Below are positions 42,299 to 51,171 of a DNA stretch of 64,000 nt, one piece after another; the first letter of the stretch is position 1, and each line of letters begins with the position of its first letter. The notes under the pieces were generated by a model. That model saw only the letters and a program-made list of their open reading frames with translations, had not been told where the DNA came from and made no database searches. A program made the position numbers and the translations under genes. The DNA lies in assembly GCA_964542475.1 (NCBI GenBank), contig CAZIUL010000018.1:9337-73336 (forward strand). Reading direction: 5' to 3'. Source of the stretch: CAZIUL01 sp964542475 (GTDB lineage Bacteria; Planctomycetota; B15-G4; CAYZWU01).

Positions 42299-44701
42299 AT
42301 GGAATTCAGCATCGACTATCAAGCGATCACGCAGCTTTTAACAAAGGCTTCCGAGGAAGGCAGGGGCTTTCTATACGAGTACGAGGTCTACGAGCTGCTG
42401 AAGAGCTCGGGATCGGAAACCCCGCCGCGGGTACAGCTCCTCATGCAAGGATCGCGGCCCTCGGACGAAGAAATAATGGCCATGCCGGGGGACAAGGTGG
42501 TCTTGAAGATCGTCTCGCCCTTCATAGTTCACAAAACCGAGGTAGGCGGGGTCAAGGTCGTTCAAAAAACCCCGTCACAGGTCCGATCCGCATGGCGGAG
42601 AATGCTGTACGAAATCCCGGAAAACTACGCGGCCTGGATCGAAAGGTACATGTCCGGAGCGCCCGGCGCATACCAGGGGCTGAGGGGCGATGCCCTTCAA
42701 AAAGCAATCGCCCGAGACATCAAGGGGGTGGCCATGTGCCAGTTCATGCCCCCTGATTCGCCGGGATTCGGAAACGAGCTGATCGTGGGGATCCGGCTGA
42801 GCCGGGAGTTCGGCATGGTGATCAGCGCGGGCCTCGGGGGCACGGACACGGAGCTCTACGCCGCGCGCTTCAAAAAGGGCCAGGCCGTGGTCGCGGCATC
42901 GACAGAGCTCTGCGACGGCGAGACCTTTTTCGAGCTTTACCGGAACACGATCTCCTACAAGAAGCTGGCCGGGCTGACCAGGGGCCAGAAAAGGGTGGTC
43001 ACGGATGAACAGCTTCTGGAGTGCTTTTCATCGTTCATCGAAATGGCCAACCGCTACTCGCCATTGAACCCGGACACGCCCTTTGTGATCGATGAGCTCG
43101 AGATAAACCCGTTCGCGTTCACCGACTACCTCATGGTTCCGCTGGACGGCCTGTGCAAGTTTTCAAAGAGAGGCGAGCAGCGCGCGCCGCGCCCCATCGA
43201 CAAGATAGACAAGCTGCTTCACCCGTCGTCGATCGGCGTGATCGGCGTTTCCTCAAAGGGAATGAACGCCGGAAGGATCATCTTGAACAACGTGCTGACC
43301 AACGGATTCGATCCGGACAAGGTCAGGGTGATCCGTCCAGGCACGGATGAGATAGACGGGGTCAGGTGCATTCCGGACCTGGACTCGCTCGAAGAGCCGC
43401 TGGGCCTGCTCGTGCTCGCGGTCGACGCAAGCCAGGTGCCGGACCTCGTGGAAAAGATCATCGATAAAGGGGCGGCTGAAAGCGTGCTTCTCATCCCCGG
43501 GGGGCTGGGCGAAAAAAAGGGAAGCGAGGAGCGGGGCGAGGGGCTGAAGAACATGATAAACGAGGCGCACAAAAAACCCGGGGGCGGGCCTGTTTTCCTG
43601 GGCGGCAACAGCCTCGGCATCCTGTCCCATCCGGGCCGGTACGACACCCTGTTCATTCCCGAGGAAAAACTGCCGAAGCACCGGGGAGAGCACGCGCGCA
43701 AAAGCGCGTTTATCAGCCAGAGCGGGGCATACATGATCACACGGATGAGCAAGCTCACCTTTCTCGACCCGGCGTACGCGCTGTCCATAGGAAACCAGAT
43801 GGACCTCACGGCCGGCGACCTGCTGAGGTTCATCCGTGAGATCCCTGAGATCGAGATCATCGCGGTGTACATGGAAGGGTTCGCCGACCTGGACGGGCTG
43901 GAGTTCGCGCAAGCCGTGCGCGAAACGGTTCTGATGGGGAAGAACGTCCTTTTCTACAAGGCGGGGCGCACCCCGGAGGGCAAGAGCGCCACATCCGGTC
44001 ATACGGCGTCCCTGGCAGGAAACTACATGGTGTGCGAGTCATGCATCCGCCTGGCAGGCGCAATGGTGGCCCGGACCTTCACCGAGTTCGAGGAGCTGTT
44101 CAGGCTGGCAAACGTGTTCCACGACAAGAAGATCAACGGAAACAGGATCGCGGCCGTGAGCAACGCGGGCTACGAATCGGTCGGCATGGCGGACAACATC
44201 CTCGGCGAGGACTTCGCGCTCGACATGGCCGCGTTCGGCACATCTACCGTGAAGACTCTGGAAAAGGTCTTGAAGGAGGGAAAGCTCGACACGCTCGTGG
44301 ATGTGAAGAACCCGATGGACATCAACCCGATGGCCACGGACGCGGTGCACGAAGCCGTTATAAGGGCTCTCCTGAAGGACGAGAACGTGAATGCCGTGGT
44401 CGCGGCCATCGTTCCGTTGTCCCCGGTCATGCAGACCCTGCCGCAGGGGATCCTGCCCAACGAATCGGTAACAAGCGATACAAGCATCGCAATGCGCCTG
44501 CCCGCGCTTGCAAAAGAGTTCGACAAACCTGTCGTTGCCGTGGTTGACAGCGGGAACCTCTATGACACGCTAGCGGGCACGCTCGAGCAAGGCGGGCTCC
44601 CGGTCTTCAGGTCATCGGACCGCGCCGTCTGGACCCTTGGAAAGTACATCGAGGGCAGGCTGCACGGAGAGCAAATCCGGGCGGGAAAAGAACCCTGCTG
44701 A
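42299..44701 (+). CDS. ADP-forming acyl-CoA synthetase, ATP-grasp domain first
   Basis: 800 residues from ATG 42299 (AAGGAAA upstream). Makes ATP and acid from acyl-CoA, ADP and phosphate, or the reverse. Domain order: ATP-grasp beta part first (about 5-290; VVLKIVSPFIVHKTEVGGVK), then CoA-binding Rossmann (about 305-430; SSIGVIGVSSKGMNAGRIIL), then the succinyl-CoA-ligase-like flavodoxin domains with the phospho-His568 in SGHTASLAGN and SNAGYESVGMADNI. Most fused enzymes (PatZ, archaeal ACD fusions) have the CoA-binding part first, so this is a permuted order. The substrate is not evident. No acetyltransferase domain is attached. Confidence 0.82.
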   Translation: MEFSIDYQAITQLLTKASEEGRGFLYEYEVYELLKSSGSETPPRVQLLMQGSRPSDEEIMAMPGDKVVLKIVSPFIVHKTEVGGVKVVQKTPSQVRSAWRRMLYEIPENYAAWIERYMSGAPGAYQGLRGDALQKAIARDIKGVAMCQFMPPDSPGFGNELIVGIRLSREFGMVISAGLGGTDTELYAARFKKGQAVVAASTELCDGETFFELYRNTISYKKLAGLTRGQKRVVTDEQLLECFSSFIEMANRYSPLNPDTPFVIDELEINPFAFTDYLMVPLDGLCKFSKRGEQRAPRPIDKIDKLLHPSSIGVIGVSSKGMNAGRIILNNVLTNGFDPDKVRVIRPGTDEIDGVRCIPDLDSLEEPLGLLVLAVDASQVPDLVEKIIDKGAAESVLLIPGGLGEKKGSEERGEGLKNMINEAHKKPGGGPVFLGGNSLGILSHPGRYDTLFIPEEKLPKHRGEHARKSAFISQSGAYMITRMSKLTFLDPAYALSIGNQMDLTAGDLLRFIREIPEIEIIAVYMEGFADLDGLEFAQAVRETVLMGKNVLFYKAGRTPEGKSATSGHTASLAGNYMVCESCIRLAGAMVARTFTEFEELFRLANVFHDKKINGNRIAAVSNAGYESVGMADNILGEDFALDMAAFGTSTVKTLEKVLKEGKLDTLVDVKNPMDINPMATDAVHEAVIRALLKDENVNAVVAAIVPLSPVMQTLPQGILPNESVTSDTSIAMRLPALAKEFDKPVVAVVDSGNLYDTLAGTLEQGGLPVFRSSDRAVWTLGKYIEGRLHGEQIRAGKEPC

Positions 44702-44874
44702 GAAAGTGATCGGTGTTCCCGTGAAGAAGCAAAGCCCTCATGCTTGCCTTCCGGATCGGGATCGCTATCGAAAACAGAGCAAAAGGCATTTCGATACCGC
44801 ATGCAATAGAAATTGAGACCGCTTGTTTCACTTGAGTTGAATGACAAAAACCGGAATAAGAGGAGGTAGCAGTC

Positions 44875-45366
44875 ATGAAAAAACAGGATTTCATCGAACA
44901 GATGCGCAGCACGCAGGCCCCCTTGAAGGCGATGGTGGAGATGGTCCCCGACGACAAGCTCGAGTGGGCGCCTGCCGCGAACTTCATGAAAATCGGCCAG
45001 CTTCTGAAGCACCTGAGCGAAAACTGGTGTATCGTCAGGATGATGATCACCAACGAATGGCCTTTTTCAGGGCCGGAAGAGATGGCCGAATGCATGGTTC
45101 TCGAAAAGATGCCGGCCTGTTCCAAGAAGGAGGCGGCCGAGGCCATGGAGAACGACCTGAACGATTCCATCGCATACCTCGAGAAAGAGATCAGCGAAGA
45201 GGATTTCTTCGGAAAAACCGTTGAAGCGCCGTGGGGGTTCAAGGGTGCGATCTGGAAGGCGCTGCTCATGGCAAAGGAGCACCAGGTAAACCACAAGATG
45301 CAGCTTCACCTCTACCTGAAACAGCTTGGGCTTCCCGTGGACACGAACACCCTTTACGCGATGTGA
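44875..45366 (+). CDS. DinB-like four-helix-bundle protein
   Basis: 163 residues, cytoplasmic, with GAGGAGG 8 bases upstream. DinB/YfiT fold: QLLKHLSENW supplies the first metal His, AKEHQVNHKMQLHLYLKQLG the pair near the carboxy end. Such proteins bind a divalent metal and include bacillithiol/mycothiol-dependent S-transferases and stress proteins of unknown activity. The middle is rich in Glu and Lys. It is monocistronic, 170 bp after the acyl-CoA synthetase. No substrate can be assigned. Confidence 0.8.
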   Translation: MKKQDFIEQMRSTQAPLKAMVEMVPDDKLEWAPAANFMKIGQLLKHLSENWCIVRMMITNEWPFSGPEEMAECMVLEKMPACSKKEAAEAMENDLNDSIAYLEKEISEEDFFGKTVEAPWGFKGAIWKALLMAKEHQVNHKMQLHLYLKQLGLPVDTNTLYAM

Positions 45367-45389
45367 TTTCCTTATGAGCCCGATGCGGA

Positions 45390-48188
45390 TCATGAAGCCC
45401 CTTGGCTTTGTCCCGCCTTTTGTTCCGGCGCCGACGGAGCGGCGCCCTCCATTGTTGGACAGGGATTGGGAGCGGTGCGGGTGTCCTGCGGGCCCGGCTT
45501 GCGTATCGCTTTTCGCGTTGCCTTTTTCAGGTATTCGTACATCAAGGCGCTGGTCTTTTCCGGAATAAAGGGGTGCAAATCAAGGGCCCGCAGCATTGTC
45601 TCTGCAGCCTCGGCGTTCTTGTCCTGCTTTATCAGGGAAAATGCGAGGTTGAGGTACGCTCTCGGGTTGGGCACCGGTTTCAGGGTCACGCTTTTTTCGA
45701 AGCAGGACTGGGCCTCTTGATGGTTGGAAAGCTTCTGGTACGCCGAGCCCAGGATGAACCATATCAAGGGATCGTCCGGCCTCTTCTGCGACAGCTTGGA
45801 TGCAAGCTCCATTCCCTCCATGTTTCCTCTTCTGCAGGCCGTATGAGCTTCCAGCCTGAAACGGTCGTACAGAATTTCTTGCCCGGCTGCTTTCGCCTTC
45901 TGTTCGAGGCGAGCCCCTCCTTCCGGGGTACACGCGTTTTCAACGATCTCCCTGTAAAAGGATAAAACGTTTCTCGATGTTTCATCCCACGACGCGCATC
46001 CGTCCGGGGGCACGGGATCAACGATGCCCGCACGATCGCCGAGCGCTGCCATCACAGCCTCTTTTATGGAATCAGGGCTCGCCGGATCACAAAGGTAAAC
46101 GTTTTTACACGGATTGGCTGCTGCTGCAGCAGCCTGCCCGACCACCACCCTGCAACCCAGGGCGCACGCTTCCATGGTCTCCGCCCCTAACAGGCCGTCC
46201 CACCCGACATTGACATGAACCCCTGCCGCGAGGTACGCTGAAAACAGCATCTCCTTCTTTATTCTTCCCGTGAACACTGTCTCGCCTTTTCTTTTGAACT
46301 CTTTGCAGAGCTCCTCGTACTGCTGAACATTTGCTCCCGAATCAGCGAACACTACCGGAACATCCTCGTGCATGAGCGCGAGCATGAGCATGAGCTGATT
46401 GTTTCCCGGTGTGATCCGGCCCGTGCAGAGCACGAATCGCTCGACCTTGAATTTCGACACAAAGAGCTCGGGAGAAACCCTCGACAGGTTGTCAGGCAGG
46501 TCGATCCCCCGGCCGACCGAATGCGTTCGCGCCCCTCCAGGAAGGAGCTTTTTCATCGCCATACACTCCTCCTTGTCGCTGAAGAAAACCGCGTCAGCGT
46601 TTTTGAAGATGTAGCCTGTGCCCAGCGGTGTGTCCTGAACCGGATTGTCTCGCATTTCATCCAGATGCTCTACAAGAGCCGCCTCGTCCCCTGAACAGCA
46701 AAACCCCTTCAAAACGGAGCACATCTTCATGGACTCGACATCCGTTCTACAGGAAGGCCGGAAATGGGGCGTGACCGTGTACGGCTTCTTGTGGAGCGCC
46801 GCGTTGACCGCAAACGCCTCATCCAGGCACATGATGTGAACCAGGTCGTAAGGGTCAAGATCAGCGCCCGGATTGCATGTAATATCCACCTTGACGCCGA
46901 GACGTTCCAATCCCTTCTTCAGCCCGTACACATCGTTGGTGTCCCGCTGGTGCAGGTCGACCAAGTCGGGCCGTGTACAAAAAAGAACCCTTTCGGGCTT
47001 TGCTTTTGCTTTCGCCTTTACCGTCCCGCCCGAGGGTTTGCCGCGGGCCCCGGCGCGCCGAGAAGGGCGCAACGAATACACGCCTCTCCCGATCTTTCGC
47101 CTGTCCAGGGCCTGCACCCGCGCCGCAATCCTGGCTGCCGCGTGATGCGTGGTGAAACGGTTCAGAATGTGCTCCCTGGCGGCCCTGCCCTTTTCTCTTG
47201 CCTCCGCACGGTTCTCGAAAACATGCCGCATCTGTGCGCGCGTGTGCTCGACCGAAGGATCGGCCCAGCAGTGCCCCTTGTAAAACGGGCTGTCCACAAC
47301 CTGTTCCCAACCCACCGGCACCAGCCCGTTGATGTCGATCATGTACGAGTTTTCATCGTTCATGAACTCGGTGTGGCCGCTCCACCGCGTCGCGATCACC
47401 GGCACCTGCATGAGCATCGACTCGGTGAACGGGATACCCCAGCCTTCACCGCGGGTGGGCATGACATACGCGTCCGCAGCCATGTAGAGCGCCGGCATCT
47501 GCTCCGATGGAATCATCCGGTCGATGAACTCGATATCAGGGATCTTTTCAGGGTCGTACCCGAGCTCGTGTATGTAATCGATCAACTGATCGATGACCGG
47601 CCTTTTCTCGCGGCTGACCACGCCGCCGCCCTGGTAGGTTCTCAATATCAGCCTTACGTCCTCAGCACCTGAAAACTCTTCCAGGTACGCTTTAATCAGG
47701 ACATCCCATCCTTTCCGGTGTGTCCACTCGAAGATGGAAAGGAAGCTGAACCCTTTTCTTTTTTCGCTGATATCAAGCGGGCGCGTTTCCGAGGGGCGGT
47801 ACTGTTTCGGATCGAAGCCGTGCGGGATGACATGCAGCTTTTCCCTTCTCACGCCGGCCCGGTAAAAGGTCTCCACATTGAACCGCGAGGGCACCCAGAT
47901 TTCGTCCATGTCGTTGCACGGCTCTATCCAGGCCTCGGGGATGCTGTCGGTTTCAAAAACCGTGTATCCGACGTATGCGGTCATACCCGGGTTCTGCCCG
48001 CGCATGGCGCGGTAGTAGTCGCTGCCGTCCGGTTCGGCGGGCAGGTGGTGGCAGACAAACACGCCTCCTGCCGGTGTAAAGGTCCGGCTCGCCAGCTTGT
48101 CGAGGGTCGCTCCGTCCACCGGTGACCACAGCCTGACATCCCGTTTCATCGAGTCCACAAAAGCGGTTATGGTGTGCGAATCAGGCAT
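45390..48188 (-). CDS. Double glycosyltransferase (GT4-like) with TPR tail
   Basis: 932 residues from ATG 48188 (GGAGAG 5 bases upstream), overlapping the radical SAM stop by 8 bp. First glycosyltransferase about 1-370: YVGYTVFETDSIPEAWIEPC, EIWVPSRFNVETFYRAGV, TRGEGWGIPFTESMLMQVPV. Second about 410-760: RVLFCTRPDLVDLHQRDTND, VLCTGRITPGNNQLMLMLAL, GLLGAETMEACALGC. TPR about 795-890. The first domain lacks its amino-terminal Rossmann strands, which are at the end of the upstream radical SAM frame (RVCWKAPTFGPSGYAFAARG), so the two may be one gene split by a frameshift. The last 20 residues (PTMEGAAPSAPEQKAG) are encoded by a dispersed repeat at 45424-45456. Confidence 0.8.
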   Translation of the reverse strand: MPDSHTITAFVDSMKRDVRLWSPVDGATLDKLASRTFTPAGGVFVCHHLPAEPDGSDYYRAMRGQNPGMTAYVGYTVFETDSIPEAWIEPCNDMDEIWVPSRFNVETFYRAGVRREKLHVIPHGFDPKQYRPSETRPLDISEKRKGFSFLSIFEWTHRKGWDVLIKAYLEEFSGAEDVRLILRTYQGGGVVSREKRPVIDQLIDYIHELGYDPEKIPDIEFIDRMIPSEQMPALYMAADAYVMPTRGEGWGIPFTESMLMQVPVIATRWSGHTEFMNDENSYMIDINGLVPVGWEQVVDSPFYKGHCWADPSVEHTRAQMRHVFENRAEAREKGRAAREHILNRFTTHHAAARIAARVQALDRRKIGRGVYSLRPSRRAGARGKPSGGTVKAKAKAKPERVLFCTRPDLVDLHQRDTNDVYGLKKGLERLGVKVDITCNPGADLDPYDLVHIMCLDEAFAVNAALHKKPYTVTPHFRPSCRTDVESMKMCSVLKGFCCSGDEAALVEHLDEMRDNPVQDTPLGTGYIFKNADAVFFSDKEECMAMKKLLPGGARTHSVGRGIDLPDNLSRVSPELFVSKFKVERFVLCTGRITPGNNQLMLMLALMHEDVPVVFADSGANVQQYEELCKEFKRKGETVFTGRIKKEMLFSAYLAAGVHVNVGWDGLLGAETMEACALGCRVVVGQAAAAAANPCKNVYLCDPASPDSIKEAVMAALGDRAGIVDPVPPDGCASWDETSRNVLSFYREIVENACTPEGGARLEQKAKAAGQEILYDRFRLEAHTACRRGNMEGMELASKLSQKRPDDPLIWFILGSAYQKLSNHQEAQSCFEKSVTLKPVPNPRAYLNLAFSLIKQDKNAEAAETMLRALDLHPFIPEKTSALMYEYLKKATRKAIRKPGPQDTRTAPNPCPTMEGAAPSAPEQKAGQSQGAS
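45424..45456 (-). repeat. GC-rich hairpin repeat unit inside a gene end
   Basis: CCGGCGCCGACGGAGCGGCG then CCCTCCATTG is hairpin 2 of the family found in arrays at 38772 and 56262. Here it lies within the last codons of the glycosyltransferase gene. Confidence 0.8.
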
Positions 48189-49824
48189 CTTGCTCTCCGT
48201 AGCCATCGTATTCGGTTTTGCAGTCCCCCAGGAGCGGTTGAGCGCAGACATGTGTGCCAAGGTCAGCCAGGCCGGTGATGTAGCCGCGCGCGGCGAACGC
48301 ATAACCGCTCGGCCCGAAGGTGGGCGCCTTCCAGCAGACACGCGTGTTTTTCAGGTTTTCCCTGAGCCTTCGAAGGCCGGGGCAGTGCGTGTGGCTGCTC
48401 TCGTCCATGACCGTGTCGATCCCGTAAAACCGGTAGTCCGTGGAACAGATGGCCACGAGCCGCTCCTGTTCCTGCTCGATCTCGTCGATGTTGTCCAGGT
48501 AACGCTTCAGGATCTCGCAGCTTTCCGGGTTCTCGCATCGGGCGAGCCCCTTCCATGCGCCTGAAGCGTGCTTCTTTCTGAGAGCGATCCTTTCATCTTT
48601 GGAAACAACGACGTTCTTTCCATCGATGGGGAGGTTGAAGTTGCACTTCGCGCAAAGGCCCTGAAAACTGCATGCCGCGTGATCGGATAGCATCTTCTTG
48701 TGGAGGCTGCCGTACCAGATCTCCGCCAGGGCCTGATCGTTCGCGTTTCCGTAGTTCACCTCCCCGTCGAAGTCGTGCGGGCACAGGATCACATCCCCGT
48801 TCCACGCTATGTTCAGAACGTCTCTAACGTAATGGCAGGGAATTCTTGCGCCGCTCGCACCGTTGCCCGTTTTGTGCCGTGCGACTGTCTTATCCTCTAT
48901 TTCGCCGCGCTGGTTGTCGTACTTGTACGCGAGCACAAGCTCTGCGCCCGTGTAAGCGAAAAGCCTCTTGAACTCATCGATCTCCTCCGCGTTGTCATCG
49001 AAAACGAGCATGTGGATGTTGACCTTCTCGTCAAGCTGCCCATCGCGCTGCAGCCTTAAAATGTTGTCCCTTGTCCTGTCAAAGGATATGCCGGTTATGC
49101 GCTCGTAGGTTTCCTTCTTTCCCGCGTTGAAGCTTATGTCCACCACGGAAAGGTCCGCGGGAAGTTCGGTTATCCGCTCGCCGTTCGTGATCAGGCAGGT
49201 TCTGATCCCCCGCTCGGAATAACGCTCAAGCGCATAATCAAAGTACTTCATCACGCCCGGTATCATGTAAACCTCGCCCACGCCGTACAGGTGAACCATT
49301 TCCAGGTAGAGGCTGCCCAGGCTTTCATCCACGATCTTCCTGAAGAGATCGAAATCCATTACCCCCTGCTCTCTCTTCATGCTGCTGTGCAGGCAGGTTG
49401 TGCACCTGCCGTTGCAGCGGTTCGTCAGCTCGATGAAAAGCTGGATCCGGGGCACAGAGGAGACAACCGATCTCCTTTTTATTTCCTCGATCCCGGCCTC
49501 GTCAAAGTGGGGCTTGATCCCGTAAAACCGCGCGGGCTCCGTGTGAAGGGAGTCGAGCATTTTGAGGGCCTCTCTGTTTTCCGGATCGACCCTTAGTATA
49601 TCGAGAAGGCACTCTTCCGACTCCTTCCAGAGCTCTCTCTCTGAAAACTCCCCGGAGAGCTTTATCATGTGAGATGTCGATTCCGGGGGCATCCCGTACA
49701 CGAGTGCCTTTTTGAAGCTGTTCATCGCGGCGTGGAGATCACCATCCGCATAGCTTTCCAGGGCTCGATTGAAATGCGTTTCGGGATCCCTTTCATTTCT
49801 TGTTTGAGTCATTGCGTTCAGCAT
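48181..49824 (-). CDS. Radical SAM/SPASM-like protein with TPR and partial glycosyltransferase end
   Basis: 547 residues from ATG 49824 (ATG 49812 and TTG 49860 are options). TPR-like helices (about 10-95) precede a radical SAM core with C137-x3-C141-x2-C144 in ELTNRCNGRCTTC and LYGVGEVYMIPGVM. SPASM-type Cys follow: CHYVRDVLNIAWNGDVILCP, CSFQGLCAKC. After about residue 490 the sequence switches to the amino-terminal strand and Gly-rich loop of a GT4 glycosyltransferase (VCWKAPTFGPSGYAFAARGY) and stops after EYDGYGEQDA; the rest of that domain begins in the next frame. The reaction is unknown; it may modify a peptide or sugar intermediate of the glycan pathway. Confidence 0.8.
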   Translation of the reverse strand: MLNAMTQTRNERDPETHFNRALESYADGDLHAAMNSFKKALVYGMPPESTSHMIKLSGEFSERELWKESEECLLDILRVDPENREALKMLDSLHTEPARFYGIKPHFDEAGIEEIKRRSVVSSVPRIQLFIELTNRCNGRCTTCLHSSMKREQGVMDFDLFRKIVDESLGSLYLEMVHLYGVGEVYMIPGVMKYFDYALERYSERGIRTCLITNGERITELPADLSVVDISFNAGKKETYERITGISFDRTRDNILRLQRDGQLDEKVNIHMLVFDDNAEEIDEFKRLFAYTGAELVLAYKYDNQRGEIEDKTVARHKTGNGASGARIPCHYVRDVLNIAWNGDVILCPHDFDGEVNYGNANDQALAEIWYGSLHKKMLSDHAACSFQGLCAKCNFNLPIDGKNVVVSKDERIALRKKHASGAWKGLARCENPESCEILKRYLDNIDEIEQEQERLVAICSTDYRFYGIDTVMDESSHTHCPGLRRLRENLKNTRVCWKAPTFGPSGYAFAARGYITGLADLGTHVCAQPLLGDCKTEYDGYGEQDA

Positions 49825-49971
49825 TCCCGGTTCGGGTTTTTGTGAATAAATGGTCAGCAAAGCTTAGTTGCTTATCGGCAGGGGATGGGAGCGGTCGTGA
49901 ATAAAATAGGCTGGGGGTTGGAAGCTGGAAAACAGGATCCGGCTTGGAGGACTCTCCTGTGCGGCCCCTTT

Positions 49972-51036
49972 TTACACATTCACGGAGGTTTCCGCCTCCT
50001 GATAGAGGCTCAGCGTCTTTTCCATTGTTTTTTTGATGGGGAAGTTTTCCTGAACGTAATTGAAGCCGTTCAAACCGATCGTTTTTGCATACTCACGGTC
50101 ATCCAGGAATGCCTGGATCTTGTCCGCAAAGAGGGATACGTCCTTTTTGGGCACTATCAGGCCTGTTTCCTTGTCGTTGATCAAAGAAAAAACCCCGCCG
50201 GCCGCAGAGGCAACAACCGGGACCGCTGATGCCATAGCCTTGAGAACAAAGATGCTGAACCCTTCGGAAAGGGCGGGAGACACGAAGATGTCTATCGGCC
50301 TGATAAGGGTGTTGAGGTCCGGGCATGCGGAGTTTATTGTAACATGACTGCATATTTCCAGGCCGCGGATTAGCTTGCGCAGCCTTGCCTCCTCGGGACC
50401 CGTGCCAAGGATCAGGAAATGCGCCCGTACATTCCGCGAAATCAGCTCCCGGGCGGCGTGAATGAAGTACTTGATGCCCAAGTCCTTGACAAGGCGGCTC
50501 GCGGTACCGACCACCGGGACAAGCCCAGCACCGTTTTTCTCGGGCGGTTTGAGCTCGGAAGAAACACCGTTTTCGACTATTCGCACCAGCTCCCGCGGAA
50601 GGCGGCCCTTGTTGACCGCTGATTGCCTTGAGGGCTGGCTGATGGCTATCGCGACGCGGAGCTGCTTGCGCTGGTGCCTCAGAACATTCCTTACAGGGCT
50701 TTGTATCGTAAGTATGTACGGGCATGATAGCCTTCCCGCGACAAACCCTCCCACACCTGCAAGATCATGGTGGGTAACATGGATCAGCTCGGGGTTGAAC
50801 GACTTGACCGATGAGGCGGCCCGGTTAAGAAACAGAACGTCCTGAAACAGATTGCCCGTGATGTTGACCAAGGCGTACGGGATCTTCTCCTCCAGAAGCG
50901 TTTCAACGAAAGGTCCTTCAGCGGCAACAACCGCCACATTGTATCCTCTCAGCTTCAGCTCCCTTGCCAGGGTCAGTGTATAGACAGTCGAACCCCTCAG
51001 CTCCAGCCTGGGTGCCATCAGGACGACCCGTTTCAT
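49972..51036 (-). CDS. Glycosyltransferase family 4
   Basis: 354 residues, cytoplasmic face. GGGAGG lies 5 bases before ATG 51036. Two Rossmann domains: amino end APRLELRGSTVYTLTLAREL (acceptor side) and GT1 domain VVGTASRLVKDLGIKYFIHA, LGTGPEEARLRKLI, FVSPALSEGFSIFVLKAMAS with the E-x7-E motif (EGFSIFVLKAMASAVPVV reads E..K here; the second Glu is Lys), and ETGLIVPKKD. Donor is likely a nucleotide sugar. It is separated from the radical SAM gene by 147 bp on the same strand. Confidence 0.85.
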   Translation of the reverse strand: MKRVVLMAPRLELRGSTVYTLTLARELKLRGYNVAVVAAEGPFVETLLEEKIPYALVNITGNLFQDVLFLNRAASSVKSFNPELIHVTHHDLAGVGGFVAGRLSCPYILTIQSPVRNVLRHQRKQLRVAIAISQPSRQSAVNKGRLPRELVRIVENGVSSELKPPEKNGAGLVPVVGTASRLVKDLGIKYFIHAARELISRNVRAHFLILGTGPEEARLRKLIRGLEICSHVTINSACPDLNTLIRPIDIFVSPALSEGFSIFVLKAMASAVPVVASAAGGVFSLINDKETGLIVPKKDVSLFADKIQAFLDDREYAKTIGLNGFNYVQENFPIKKTMEKTLSLYQEAETSVNV

Positions 51037-51171
51037 TCGTACCTCCCGGCGAAAAAGCCCCGAGCGCTCGGTAACATTCCATATCGTGCCTGATCATAAC
51101 TGGTTCGGACTCCGCAATCCAATCAATAGCCGGGCCTTCCTTTTCCTTGAAACCGCGTTTATCATTCGGGC

